Shown: positions 19,501 to 27,466, counted from the first letter of the stretch. The stretch: DNA of 64,000 nt from JBEVJC01 sp040510375 (GCA_040510375.1 JBEVJC010000016.1:124001-188000); one strand, 5' to 3'. Translations and numbers: made by a program. The notes: generated by a model not told the origin, from the letters alone.

Positions 19501-19634
19501 TACGGAAAATGAATGGGGAAAAAAGAAGCGGAGCACCGGTTGTGCCCGCGCAACCCACCTATCTTATCATGAATACCTGCAGTGATCATGGACATAGCCA
19601 TGGGTTGCTGGTACTGGATGAGACAGGTGAATAA
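16506..19634 (+). CDS. two-domain secreted amidohydrolase (N-terminal half without metal ligands)
   Basis: This 1042-residue exported protein has a signal peptide (residues 1-27) and two amidohydrolase-like units. Unit 1 (about 40-440) has the family frame (FTNATIVKD, ATLVIKDGRIVAVG, GSLDAGKLANFLI) but YPSFIDIYADYG replaces the usual GLIDxHxH, and no other zinc ligands are evident. A Pro/Thr-rich beta linker follows at about 490-590. Unit 2 (about 600-1010) is complete: GIIDEHSHIA for the HxH pair, CHSYVQSEI and FTHILEGYK for further histidines, and NSDDAE for the catalytic aspartate. It is similar to imidazolonepropionase/prolidase-like periplasmic amidohydrolases. It is cotranscribed with another amidohydrolase 38 bp downstream. 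Confidence 0.9.
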   Translation: MRKPGLLARLLVLASLITGPVVLPAQVTFPENGVADPRHGHYAFTNATIVKDAVNTLTNATLVIKDGRIVAVGSNLPAPSGAVVVDCKGKYIYPSFIDIYADYGTVTPQRPAGGFNFNAPQQLATATKGPFGWNQAIKTDVDAFKLFAVDDAKAKPLREAGFGTVLTHVKDGIARGTGTVVTLATDRENMVIIRDKASSHFSFNKGTSTQSYPSSMMGTIALLRQSYLDAQWYKSSPATEGFNITLKSLNDNASLPQVFEANDLWNDLRADRIGDEFGIQFIIKGGGNEYQRVKEIKATNASFIIGLNFPQAQDVEDPNDARFVSLKDMKHWELAPTNAAALEKAGVPFALTTADLRAVNLFWPGLRKAMEYGLTEATAINALTRTPATLMGVYDKVGSLDAGKLANFLITNGPVFNEKTVILDNYVQGIKYTIKEDLSSSTGTYAVTVNGVNGTEKYTLDVKSGTSAALYATDTLNTKFSYDGKNVKLGYAPTTRRQRPGTETAPPAGTRPGGFNRGTETPLPPTAVLLSGISNGKEWNGTGIDSAGNSITWTAVMLTSKEPPADTTKKKEMPVLGKVTYPFEPFGWEENQRPQQETILIKNATVWTNEKEGILQNTDVLIRAGKIAGVGKGLSATGARVIDGTGKHVTAGIIDEHSHIAAASINEGGQSVTSEVRIADNLNPEDINIYRQLSGGVTSSHILHGSANVIGGQTQLIKLRWGGNDEELKYKGWTGQIKFALGENVKRSSSAIGNNRYPDSRMGVEQVLVDAFTRAKDYQKAWKEYETAKNKKGLTAPRRDLELDALVEILENKRYITCHSYVQSEIMGSIEVANRMGYKYNTFTHILEGYKVADKMLEHGANASTFSDWWAYKMEVEDAIPYNAAIMQHVGLNVAINSDDAEMARRLNQEAAKIVKYGGVTEEEALKMVTLNPAKMLHVDDKVGSLKVGKDGDVVLWSDNPLSIYAKSLYTIVDGTIYFDREKDADLQKQVDLERNRLVRKMNGEKRSGAPVVPAQPTYLIMNTCSDHGHSHGLLVLDETGE

Positions 19635-19672
19635 CAAATCAATGAACAAAGGCTTATTTTAAAACAAAGCTC

Positions 19673-20989
19673 ATGAAACAAATACTTTCAGTCCTGCTTG
19701 TTGCTTTATCAGTGCAGGTCAGCGCGCAGTCAAATGTGTTGCCGGCCGGCCCGCAAAAGGGACTTATGATTATAAAAAATGCGACCATCCACGTAGGTAA
19801 CGGGAAGGTTATTGAAAACGGCACTATCAAAATCCAGGATGGAAAGATCACGGAAGTAGGTACTGCATCGGCGGTGGCGCAGGATAATGTAAATGTGATT
19901 GATGCCGGCGGTAAACATGTTTACCCCGGATTGATTCTTCCGGCAAGCAGCCTGGGACTGGTGGAGATCTCTTCTGTGCGCGCCAGCAGTGATGTCCGCG
20001 AAATGGGAGAAATGAACCCCAATGTCCGTTCAATCGTAGCATATAATGCCGATTCCAAAGTGATCAATACGTTACGTTCAAACGGGATCCTGCTGGCCAG
20101 TGTGGTGCCGCAGGGTGAACTGCTTTCCGGATCCTCATCCGTTGTACAGCTTGATGCATGGAACTGGGAAGACGCAGCCTATAATACCGATAACGGCATG
20201 CATATTTTTATGCCATCACTGCTTGCACGTCCGCCCCGTGGTCGTTTTGGCGCGGGACCTGCTCCGGGTCCGGCCACAGACCCCGTGAAAGAAGGGCTGG
20301 AAAAGATTGAACGTCTGAAATCGTATCTGCGCGAAGCAAAAGCATATTCAGCAGAGGGCAGTCATTCGGAAACCAACCTCAAGTTCGAGGCATTGAAAAC
20401 CATGTTTGAAAAGAAACAACGTTTATATGTTCACGCCAACACCACCAAACAAATGCTGGTGGCACTCGATTTTGTAAAAGAATTCGGGGTGGATCTCACC
20501 ATTGTCGGTGGCAGCGAAAGCTGGCAGATCGCCGATTTGTTGAAGCAACATAATGTATCCGTGATCCTGTCGCAGATGCACAGTCTTCCAACTGGCGAAG
20601 ATGATGATGTGGACCAGCCCTATAAATCAGCAGCTGCCCTGCAGAAGGCTGGTGTATTGTTTGCTATTTCGGATGATGATCCGCAGACCCGTGGTCGTAA
20701 CCTGGCATTCAATGCCGGTACTGCAGCGGCTTACGGCCTGTCAAAAGAAGAAGCATTGCAGGCAATTACACTCAACGCTGCTGCGGTATTGGGAGTGGCA
20801 GATAAAACAGGCAGTATCGAAGTGGGCAAGGATGCCAATATCATCATCAGTGAAGGCGATATCCTCGACATGAAATCACAAAACGTAACGGATGCATTTA
20901 TCCAGGGAAGAAAGATCGACCTGAATGATAAACAGAAAATGCTCAACAACCGGTACCTCGAAAAATATAACCTGAAAAAGCCGTTTTAA
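19673..20989 (+). CDS. secreted amidohydrolase-like protein with degenerate metal site
   Basis: This 438-residue protein has a signal peptide (MKQILSVLLVALSVQVSAQS) and the amidohydrolase architecture: IKNATIHVGNGKVIENGTIKIQDGKI, the C-terminal AITLNAAAVLGVADKTGSIEVGKDANIII. The expected HxH after strand 1 is absent (KHVYPGLILPASSLGL), and the barrel position usually holding a second histidine reads VGGSESW. LYVHANTT and FAISDDDPQT are retained. It therefore looks like a non-catalytic or changed-metal member that may partner with the upstream two-domain protein. The short 38-bp spacing supports an operon, which ends at a terminator. Confidence 0.85.
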   Translation: MKQILSVLLVALSVQVSAQSNVLPAGPQKGLMIIKNATIHVGNGKVIENGTIKIQDGKITEVGTASAVAQDNVNVIDAGGKHVYPGLILPASSLGLVEISSVRASSDVREMGEMNPNVRSIVAYNADSKVINTLRSNGILLASVVPQGELLSGSSSVVQLDAWNWEDAAYNTDNGMHIFMPSLLARPPRGRFGAGPAPGPATDPVKEGLEKIERLKSYLREAKAYSAEGSHSETNLKFEALKTMFEKKQRLYVHANTTKQMLVALDFVKEFGVDLTIVGGSESWQIADLLKQHNVSVILSQMHSLPTGEDDDVDQPYKSAAALQKAGVLFAISDDDPQTRGRNLAFNAGTAAAYGLSKEEALQAITLNAAAVLGVADKTGSIEVGKDANIIISEGDILDMKSQNVTDAFIQGRKIDLNDKQKMLNNRYLEKYNLKKPF

Positions 20990-21011
20990 CCGCGATTTCA
21001 AATATTCTGGT

Positions 21012-21037
21012 AAAGGCTCCCGATGGGAGCCTTTTTT
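21012..21037 (+). terminator. intrinsic terminator after the amidohydrolase operon
   Basis: The stem AAAGGCTCC/GGAGCCTTT with a short CGATG loop region is followed by a T run. Confidence 0.85.
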
Positions 21038-21056
21038 ATAACCGACCAGAATTTTA

Positions 21057-21088
21057 TTATAAAAAATTGTATATTTATACCCGATCGG
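21057..21088. repeat. 32-bp perfect direct repeat, copy 1
   Basis: This copy runs from TTATAAAAAATTG through TATACCCGATCGG and is identical to 21176-21207. It carries an operator-like half and the -33 TTG of the hipB-like promoter. Confidence 0.85.
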
Positions 21089-21099
21089 GAGTATATTTG
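21067..21099 (+). promoter_or_regulatory. promoter of the hipB-like regulator
   Basis: A TTG at 21067-21069 and an exact -7 box TATATTTG at 21092-21099 are separated by 22 bp, close to the Bacteroidota spacing. An operator palindrome fills the spacer, so bound repressor would block the polymerase directly. Confidence 0.55.
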
Positions 21100-21213
21100 A
21101 TCGGTATGCATTTTTATACCCAAAAGGGTATAGTACAAAATATTTATTAAATTTTATACCCGATCGGGATTTATTTTATAAAAAATTGTATATTTATACC
21201 CGATCGGTAATAT
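21076..21213. promoter_or_regulatory. operator array (TATACCC...GGGTATA)
   Basis: Four good palindromic sites and one half-site share the half TATACCC: 21076-21095 (TATACCCGATCGGGAGTATA), a half-site at 21099-21107 (GATCGGTAT), 21115-21132 (perfect TATACCCAAAAGGGTATA), 21155-21170 (TATACCCGATCGGGAT) and 21195-21213, which runs into the ATG at 21212. The arrangement is what an autoregulated HipB-type repressor would need. Confidence 0.7.
21176..21207. repeat. 32-bp perfect direct repeat, copy 2
   Basis: This is identical to 21057-21088, starting 119 bp further on and ending five bases before the hipB-like start codon. Unlike copy 1 it is not followed by a -7 box. Confidence 0.85.
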
Positions 21214-21652
21214 GAGTAATGTAAAACACATAAGCAATTTCGTCAGGTACAATCGTTCGAAGAGTAACCTCACACAACAGGAGCTCGCCGGGAGGGCGGG
21301 GGTGGGTCTCCGTTTTATCCGTGACCTGGAACAGGGCAAGGAGACGGTTCGACTGGATAAGGTCAACCAGGTATTAAGTTTATTTGGCCATACGGTATGG
21401 GCAGGTTCACAAAAACAGGAGGATCCCTATGAAATGATGCTCCTGTACCATAAGCAATCAGTAACCCTTGTTTTAAGAAACAGGACAAGTCTGGAAGGTT
21501 TACTTGCAGATCCGGTAATGGTAAATAATGAGATAGTGGCATGGAAGTTTGTACCGGAGAAAAATAAAACTGACTGGCAAAAAAACAAAAGTGACCAGCT
21601 TGTTGAAATAGTTGATCATACCCAGATAGAATCCGTCAATAAATCAGAATGA
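21212..21652 (+). CDS. HipB-like XRE-family antitoxin/regulator
   Basis: This 146-residue protein has an N-terminal helix-turn-helix (residues 8-65: FVRYNRSKSNLTQQELAGRA, VGLRFIRDLEQGKETVRLDK, VNQVLSLFGH), close to the HipB pattern. Residues 70-146 are a second beta-rich module (DPYEMMLLYHKQSVTLVLRN, EIVAWKFVPEKNKTDWQKNK) that looks like an extension shared by other Bacteroidota HipB-like proteins; that recollection is not verified. The stop overlaps the next ATG (ATGA at 21649), which is typical of hipB-hipS(-hipA) modules. Five operator-like sites precede the gene, the last reaching its start codon, so it is probably autorepressed. Its kinase partner is broken. Confidence 0.85.
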   Translation: MSNVKHISNFVRYNRSKSNLTQQELAGRAGVGLRFIRDLEQGKETVRLDKVNQVLSLFGHTVWAGSQKQEDPYEMMLLYHKQSVTLVLRNRTSLEGLLADPVMVNNEIVAWKFVPEKNKTDWQKNKSDQLVEIVDHTQIESVNKSE

Positions 21653-22084
21653 AAAGGTCAGGAACAGTATATATTAATGATACAATTGCCGGTGAGGTCT
21701 GGGAAGATGAAGACGGCTTCGGTTTCAGGTATGCTGAGCAATAATTTTTCTCTCCTTACCGATTCGCAGGGACAGGTGCTCCTTGCTCCGGCATATGATC
21801 TGTTAAATACACGGATAGCATTAAAGGATGATCCGGAAGAATCGGCCCTGACCATTAATGGTAAGAAACGAAAAATCCAGCGCCGCGATTTTGATGCACT
21901 CGCCAAAAGCCTCGAACTAAATGACCGGCAGATCGCCAACAGTTATCTGAAATTTGAAAGAAATTTTCAGGATGTATTGTCTTTTATAAACCGCTCTTTT
22001 CTTCCACAAACTGTACAGCAGGAATATATTTCCGTGTTGATAGAGGGGTATCATAAACTGGATATACAGGCTGTTCAGGATTAA
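21649..22084 (+). pseudogene. hipS/hipA toxin remnant with internal deletion
   Basis: The ATG at 21649 overlaps the hipB-like stop and opens a HipA N-subdomain-like peptide (MKRSGTVYINDTIAGEVWED and on to GFGFRY) that hits a stop at 21744 after 31 residues. In another frame, from about 21731 to 22084, is the C-terminal end of a HipA kinase: NFSLLTDSQGQVLLAPAYDL, then DDPEESALTINGKKRKI and DFDALAKSLEL. The rest of the N-subdomain and almost all of the kinase core, including the ATP-binding loop and catalytic aspartate, are missing, an absence of roughly 300 codons compared with intact modules. The order hipB, small N-domain gene, kinase suggests an ancestral three-gene HipBST-like module. Confidence 0.8.
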
Positions 22085-22155
22085 TTCTATAAAAAGAATG
22101 GTCCCTGATTAAATTGAAGCAACTTCAAATAACTTAAACTTCTGTTGCCAAAATA

Positions 22156-22190
22156 AAAAGTGGCTGTATCAACGCGATACAGCCACTTTA
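22156..22190 (-). terminator. secA terminator
   Basis: A 14-15-bp stem (AAAGTGGCTGTATC with GATACAGCCACTTT) around a five-base loop is followed on the minus strand by TTTATTTT. It ends secA and also separates it from the hip remnant. Confidence 0.9.
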
Positions 22191-22215
22191 ATTATTTATC
22201 TATGAACACCGCAGG

Positions 22216-25200
22216 TTATGCAGGAACATCTTTACCATGGCAGTTCTTGAATTTCTTGCCACTACCACAGGGACATGGATCATTCCGGCCCACTTTTGGT
22301 CCAACCTTGACCGGCTCCTGTTTCACCGCTGCACCTCCAGGCACCGCATTCGGATCGAAGCGGTCGCGCTCATTGGCTGCATAATCTTCGCCCGCAGTTT
22401 CCACTTCTTCTTTATTAGCCGTCATTTTGCTGTAGTCGGTCTTCACCTGCTTCGCTTCCTTCACAGGAGCATTGTCCTGCACGGGAATGGATGCATGGGA
22501 AAGGAATGATACGATATCCTTATTGACCTCGGTAGCCATATTGTTGAACTGATTGTACGCTTCCACCTTGTAGATGACCAATGGATCTTTCTGTTCAAGG
22601 TAGGCGGTCTGGACACTTTGTTTCAGGTCGTCCATTGCACGCAGGTGTTCTTTCCAGGCATCATCAATCACCAGCAGGGTAATTGTTTTTTCCAGGTTGG
22701 TCAGCAATTCCTTGCCTTCCGATCCGATCGTTTTATCCAGTGAAGCCAGTACATTCAGCGCCTTACGTCCATCGGAGAACGGTACTACCACATTTTCGAT
22801 ATGTTTACCCTGGGTATTACGGATATTTTTAAATACCGGAACTGATTGCGCCTGCAATTCATTTTTCCGGGCCAGGTAATGGGCGGTGGCTTCTTCATAT
22901 AAACGATCAGTAAGCGAATTCAGGTCGTTCTTTTTGAAATCATCTTCACTGATAGAAGTATTTAATCCGAAGTTGACAATTACCGACATCTTGAATCCTT
23001 CGTAATCCAGTTCCTGTTTGAATCCGGCAATCAGTCCCTCTGCAACTACTGCAAATGCATTATCAATATCCAGAGAAAGGCGTTCGCCAAACAGCGCGTG
23101 TTCACGTTTACCGTAGATCACGTTCCGCTGTTTGTTCATTACATCATCATATTCGAGCAGGCGTTTCCTGATCCCGAAGTTATTTTCTTCCACTTTTTTC
23201 TGTGCACGCTGGATACTGTTACTGATCATGCTATGCTGGATCACATCACCTTCCTTATAACCCAGTTTATCCATCATGGATGCAATACGTTCGCTTCCGA
23301 ACATACGCATCAGGTCGTCTTCCAGTGATACATAAAACTGCGAACTACCCGGATCACCCTGACGGCCTGCACGACCGCGCAACTGCCTGTCCACCCGACG
23401 GCTTTCATGACGCTCTGTACCGATGATGGCCAGTCCGCCCGCATCCTTCACGCCTGGTCCGAGTTTGATATCCGTTCCGCGACCCGCCATATTGGTAGCA
23501 ATGGTCACCGCCCCGGCCATACCCGCTTCTGTAATCACCTGTGCTTCCCGCGCATGCTGTTTTGCGTTCAGTACATTGTGGGGAATCTTTTTTTGCTGAA
23601 GCATCCGCGAAAGCAGTTCACTGATTTCCACAGAAGTAGTACCCACCAGGATGGGCCTGCCTGCTTCACGTAATATTTCCACTTCGTCGATTACTGCTTT
23701 ATATTTTTCACGTTTGGTCTTGTAAACAAGATCCTGTTTATCGTCCCGTACCATTTTAAGGTTGGTCGGGATTGTTACCACATCCAGTTTATAGATACTC
23801 CACAGCTCGGCCGCTTCTGTTTCGGCTGTACCGGTCATACCACAGAGTTTGTGATACATCCGGAAATAGTTTTGCAGGGTCACGGTTGCATAGGTCTGGG
23901 TAGCTGCTTCAATTTTTACATTTTCTTTCGCTTCCAGTGCCTGGTGCAGCCCATCGCTGTAACGGCGACCTTCCATGATCCGTCCTGTCTGTTCATCCAC
24001 GATCTTGATGGCTCCGTTATCAATTACATACTCTACATCTTTCTGGAATAATGAATAGGCTTTCAGTAATTGCTGCACGGTATGGATACGATCAGCCTTC
24101 TGTGCGTATTCGTTTAACAAGGCCTCCTTCTGTTGTAATTTTTCTTCGGCGTTTTCAGCGCTCTTCTCCACTTCAGCCAGTTTGATACCGATATCTGGCA
24201 ATACAAAAAATTCAGGGTCCTCTCCCGAACGGGTAATGGCATTTAATCCCTTTTCGGTAAGGTCAACCGAATTTTGTTTTTCGTCAATATGGAAAAGCAG
24301 TTCACTGTCTACAATCTGCATGTTCTTTTGCTGGTCCTGCAGGTAATAGTTTTCTGCTTTCTGCATTTTCACCTTCACTCCGGGTTCGCTGAGGAACTTG
24401 ATCAGCGGTCCATATTTAGGCAGACCCCTGTATGCGCGGAAAAGCTGGAGGCCACCGGTTTTTGGATCGTCTTCCCCTTTTTCAAAATGTTTTTTCGCTT
24501 CGTTGAGTGCGGTCCTCACAATACGTTCCTGTTCCTGTACCAGTGCCAGGATCCGGGGCTTGTGCACATGGAATTGCTGGTCGTCGCCACGGGCAACCGG
24601 TCCTGAAATAATCAGCGGTGTACGCGCATCATCGATCAGTACGCTATCCACCTCATCCACCATGGCGAAATGATGTTTGCGTTGTACCATTTCTTCAGGG
24701 GAGTGCACCATATTATCCCGGAGATAATCAAACCCGAATTCGTTATTGGTACCATAGGTAATATCGGCCAGGTAGGCATTCCTCCGTTCCTGTGTATTGG
24801 GTTGGTGTTTGTCGATACAGTCAACCTTCAGACCCAGCCATTCGAAGATGGGACCGTTCCATTCAGAGTCACGACGGGCCAGGTAATCATTCACGGTAAC
24901 CACATGCACGCCTTCACCGGCCAGTGCATTGAGGTAGGCCGGCAGGGTAGACACCAGGGTTTTACCTTCACCCGTTGCCATTTCAGCAATTTTACCGGAG
25001 TGCAGTACTGCACCACCGATCAGCTGTACATCATAATGAACCATATTCCAGGTAACCTGTCCGCCGCCGGCAGTCCAGGAACTGGAATAAATAGCCTGGT
25101 CGTTTTCTATAGTTATATAATCTTTTTTAATACTCAGTTCGCGGTCAAGGGCGGTGGCAGTTGCGGGCGACTGGATACCTTCCTTAAACCGGCGGGCAGT

Positions 25201-25554
25201 TTCCTTGATCACCGCGAATGCTTCAGGAAGGATCTGCTCCAGGATCTCCTCAATTTTTTTGTTCTTTTCTTTTTTAAGTTTATCGATGGACTGGTAAAGA
25301 CTGTCTTTCTGGTTCAGTTCATTAAAGGGCAGGGCATCTGCCTGATTGTTCAGGCCGGCAATCGCATCGTCTGATTCTTTCAGGTGTTCCTGGATCCTCT
25401 CGCGGAAGTCGACCGTTTTGGAACGCAGCTGGTCATTGGTCAGCGAAGCATACTCAGCAAAAAACTGGTTTGTTTTCTCCACAATGGGCTGGATCTTCTT
25501 AACATCCTTGTCAGATTTATTACCACCAAATAATTTCGAAATAATACCAAGCAT
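22216..25554 (-). CDS. secA: preprotein translocase ATPase SecA
   Basis: This 1112-residue protein drives post-translational export through SecYEG. I chose the ATG at 25554 (MLGIISKLFGGNKSD) over a longer open frame to 25611 because SecA proteins begin this way. Visible are Walker A MATGEGKT, the DEAD-type motif VDEVDSVLIDDARTPLIISG, the GTDIKLGPGV and ESRRVDRQLRGRAGRQGDPG helicase motifs, and a C-terminal SEC-C zinc motif (CPCGSGKKFKNCHG). It is about 200 residues longer than the Escherichia coli protein; extra sequence after the DEVDS motif (QFHVHKPRILALVQEQERI and on) is the usual Bacteroidota insertion. Divergent from a lipoprotein gene. Confidence 0.98.
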   Translation of the reverse strand: MLGIISKLFGGNKSDKDVKKIQPIVEKTNQFFAEYASLTNDQLRSKTVDFRERIQEHLKESDDAIAGLNNQADALPFNELNQKDSLYQSIDKLKKEKNKKIEEILEQILPEAFAVIKETARRFKEGIQSPATATALDRELSIKKDYITIENDQAIYSSSWTAGGGQVTWNMVHYDVQLIGGAVLHSGKIAEMATGEGKTLVSTLPAYLNALAGEGVHVVTVNDYLARRDSEWNGPIFEWLGLKVDCIDKHQPNTQERRNAYLADITYGTNNEFGFDYLRDNMVHSPEEMVQRKHHFAMVDEVDSVLIDDARTPLIISGPVARGDDQQFHVHKPRILALVQEQERIVRTALNEAKKHFEKGEDDPKTGGLQLFRAYRGLPKYGPLIKFLSEPGVKVKMQKAENYYLQDQQKNMQIVDSELLFHIDEKQNSVDLTEKGLNAITRSGEDPEFFVLPDIGIKLAEVEKSAENAEEKLQQKEALLNEYAQKADRIHTVQQLLKAYSLFQKDVEYVIDNGAIKIVDEQTGRIMEGRRYSDGLHQALEAKENVKIEAATQTYATVTLQNYFRMYHKLCGMTGTAETEAAELWSIYKLDVVTIPTNLKMVRDDKQDLVYKTKREKYKAVIDEVEILREAGRPILVGTTSVEISELLSRMLQQKKIPHNVLNAKQHAREAQVITEAGMAGAVTIATNMAGRGTDIKLGPGVKDAGGLAIIGTERHESRRVDRQLRGRAGRQGDPGSSQFYVSLEDDLMRMFGSERIASMMDKLGYKEGDVIQHSMISNSIQRAQKKVEENNFGIRKRLLEYDDVMNKQRNVIYGKREHALFGERLSLDIDNAFAVVAEGLIAGFKQELDYEGFKMSVIVNFGLNTSISEDDFKKNDLNSLTDRLYEEATAHYLARKNELQAQSVPVFKNIRNTQGKHIENVVVPFSDGRKALNVLASLDKTIGSEGKELLTNLEKTITLLVIDDAWKEHLRAMDDLKQSVQTAYLEQKDPLVIYKVEAYNQFNNMATEVNKDIVSFLSHASIPVQDNAPVKEAKQVKTDYSKMTANKEEVETAGEDYAANERDRFDPNAVPGGAAVKQEPVKVGPKVGRNDPCPCGSGKKFKNCHGKDVPA

Positions 25555-25655
25555 GATTACGTGTTGTGGGATAGGTTGAAATAAAAATTGTTCGAACATC
25601 AGTTCTCTCAAAAAGGGTGCTACAGGGCACTATTAGCCAATTTGACAGAGGCCGA

Positions 25656-25663
25656 CAAAGATA
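25656..25663 (-). promoter_or_regulatory. -7 box of secA
   Basis: The minus strand reads TATCTTTG, a textbook Bacteroidota -7 box, about 100 bp upstream of the secA ATG. A -33 TTTG at normal spacing is not obvious. Confidence 0.5.
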
Positions 25664-25753
25664 GCAGATAGTTGGGGTTTTTGGGTTTGTCCCGTTTATT
25701 TAGAATTCATTAACTAACTTTTGTGTCCGGATGGTATAAATAAAAAAGCCATT

Positions 25754-26458
25754 ATGAATTTCACCATGAATCTGCGCCGTTTAACCTGCCTTTGTTTCCT
25801 GTTCTCCCTGATCGCCTCCTGTAATAATGAAGAAATCGGGAAAAGCGGTGATGTGAATCCCGAAGCCATTTATTTTGACTACCATTTCAGTGCAGCGGAG
25901 GAAGGGGGTGATATAACGCTGAAACTCCAGTACCGTTATGGTGGTAAAGAGGGTACCACACTGGTATTGGATGAGCCGGGCAATGTTACGGTGGATGGGG
26001 TGCGGTTGCCGGTCGACAGTTCAGGGATCGATGGCGCATTTTATGAAGTGGTCAGGCCATTTAATGAATTTACCGGTCCCCACAGGATTGTTTACACCTC
26101 ATCTGAGGGCAAAAAATATGAAGAAACAATAGAATTCCCGGCGTTTCAGCTGGAAGGGGTATTGCCCGACACCATTGGAAAGGGGCAACTGGCACTGGAT
26201 ATAGCCGGATTAAAGCGGAACGATCTGATCCAGGTGATGCTCACCGACACGGCACGCTTCAGCAAGGGGATCGAAAGGTTTGATTCGCTGGAACACGGCC
26301 GGCTGGTGCTTGATTCCGGTATTTTATCTGCCCTTAAACCGGGACCCGTTAATTTCCAGCTGGTCTGCCACCGGAACCTGCCACTGCAACAAACCACCCC
26401 GGAGGGTGGAATGCTGACGGTTTCGTACAGTGTGAGCCGCGAAATCTTTCTCCGGTAA
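25754..26458 (+). CDS. hypothetical lipoprotein
   Basis: This is a 234-residue protein starting at the ATG at 25754; a TTG-initiated longer frame (25721) is less likely because the signal peptide begins at the ATG. The signal peptide ends in a lipobox, FSLIASC, so the protein is probably lipid-anchored at Cys23-24 of the chosen frame. The remainder is beta-rich with no domain I recognise (VTVDGVRLPVDSSG, GPHRIVYTSSEGKKYEETIEF, GILSALKPGPVNFQLVCHR). The gene precedes atpG by 126 bp, but a -7 box lies between them, so they need not be cotranscribed. No function can be assigned. Confidence 0.75.
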   Translation: MNFTMNLRRLTCLCFLFSLIASCNNEEIGKSGDVNPEAIYFDYHFSAAEEGGDITLKLQYRYGGKEGTTLVLDEPGNVTVDGVRLPVDSSGIDGAFYEVVRPFNEFTGPHRIVYTSSEGKKYEETIEFPAFQLEGVLPDTIGKGQLALDIAGLKRNDLIQVMLTDTARFSKGIERFDSLEHGRLVLDSGILSALKPGPVNFQLVCHRNLPLQQTTPEGGMLTVSYSVSREIFLR

Positions 26459-26518
26459 AATCTTTCCAGTTTCTGTCCCCATTTGCCGTTGCCATATGGA
26501 ATTTTCCTTTCAACTCTG

Positions 26519-26526
26519 TACTTTTG
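26519..26526 (+). promoter_or_regulatory. -7 box upstream of atpG
   Basis: TACTTTTG matches TAnnTTTG 58 bp before the atpG ATG. The nearest upstream TTG (26489-26491) is a little too far (27 bp), so this is a candidate. Confidence 0.45.
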
Positions 26527-26584
26527 CGCCCGGTTGGGCGACCTGGCCTTTTCAGGGTCCCCTGTTTTAAAAACATTTATTCCC

Positions 26585-27466
26585 ATGGCAGGTCAGTTAA
26601 AAGAGGTACGTAACCGAATCAAATCCGTTCAGAGCACACAGCAGATCACCAAGGCAATGAAAATGGTGAGCGCTGCAAAGCTGCGCCGGGCACAGGATGC
26701 GATCACACAAATGCGTCCTTATTCACGGAAACTCCAGGAAATGCTGAGTAATATCGTCAGCAATTCTGATGGTGATATGTCATTGCCCCTGGCAGTTGAC
26801 CGCTCCGTGGAAAAAGTATTACTGATTGTTGTAACGAGCGACCGCGGCCTTGCCGGGGCTTTCAACGCCAATATCATCAAACTGGCCAAACTCACCATTG
26901 CGCAACATTATCCTGAGCAATACCGCAAGGGGAATGTGACAATCTGGGGTATTGGTAAAAAAGGATATGAACATTTCCTGAAAAATAATTACCATACAGA
27001 CGCCAGTTTCAAGGACCTGTTCCTTAACCTGAAGTTTGAACAGGTACAACGTGCTTCTGAAACCGCTGTGAAAGCATTCCTCAACAAGGAATATGATGTG
27101 GTGGAGATTGTATACAGCCAGTTTAAAAATGCCGCAACCCAGGTATTTACGGTAGAACGTTTCCTGCCGATCCCGAAAGTGGAAAGGAAAAAAGGTGACA
27201 TAAAGGCCGATTTTATCTTTGACCCTTCACAGGAAGAGCTGATTACCGAGCTCATGCCCAAGATCCTCAATACACAATTATATAAGGCAGTACTTGATTC
27301 CAATGCATCGGAACATGGTGCAAGGATGACGGCCATGGACAAGGCAAGCGAAAATGCAAATGAGTTGTTGAAGAGCCTCAAGATCTCTTACAACAGGGCC
27401 CGTCAGGCTGCCATTACAACGGAACTGACCGAGATCGTTAGTGGTGCTGCTGCACTGCAAGGTTAA
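26585..27466 (+). CDS. atpG: F-type ATP synthase gamma subunit
   Basis: This is a 293-residue central-stalk subunit that rotates inside the alpha3beta3 ring. I start it at the ATG at 26585 (MAGQLKEVRNRIKSVQSTQQ), the normal N-terminus; the frame is open upstream but that part is not conserved. The N-terminal helix (ITKAMKMVSAAKLRRAQDAI), the central Rossmann-like part (LLIVVTSDRGLAGAFNANII) and the C-terminal helix (ARMTAMDKASENANELLKSL, YNRARQAAITTELTEIVSGA) are all intact. No other atp gene lies in the window; neighbours are a lipoprotein and scpB, so atpG is separate from any atp operon on this side. Confidence 0.97.
   Translation: MAGQLKEVRNRIKSVQSTQQITKAMKMVSAAKLRRAQDAITQMRPYSRKLQEMLSNIVSNSDGDMSLPLAVDRSVEKVLLIVVTSDRGLAGAFNANIIKLAKLTIAQHYPEQYRKGNVTIWGIGKKGYEHFLKNNYHTDASFKDLFLNLKFEQVQRASETAVKAFLNKEYDVVEIVYSQFKNAATQVFTVERFLPIPKVERKKGDIKADFIFDPSQEELITELMPKILNTQLYKAVLDSNASEHGARMTAMDKASENANELLKSLKISYNRARQAAITTELTEIVSGAAALQG

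Noticed and set aside
24670..25374. Plus-strand open frame of 234 codons
   Set aside because: It is antisense to conserved secA sequence and encodes no recognisable protein.
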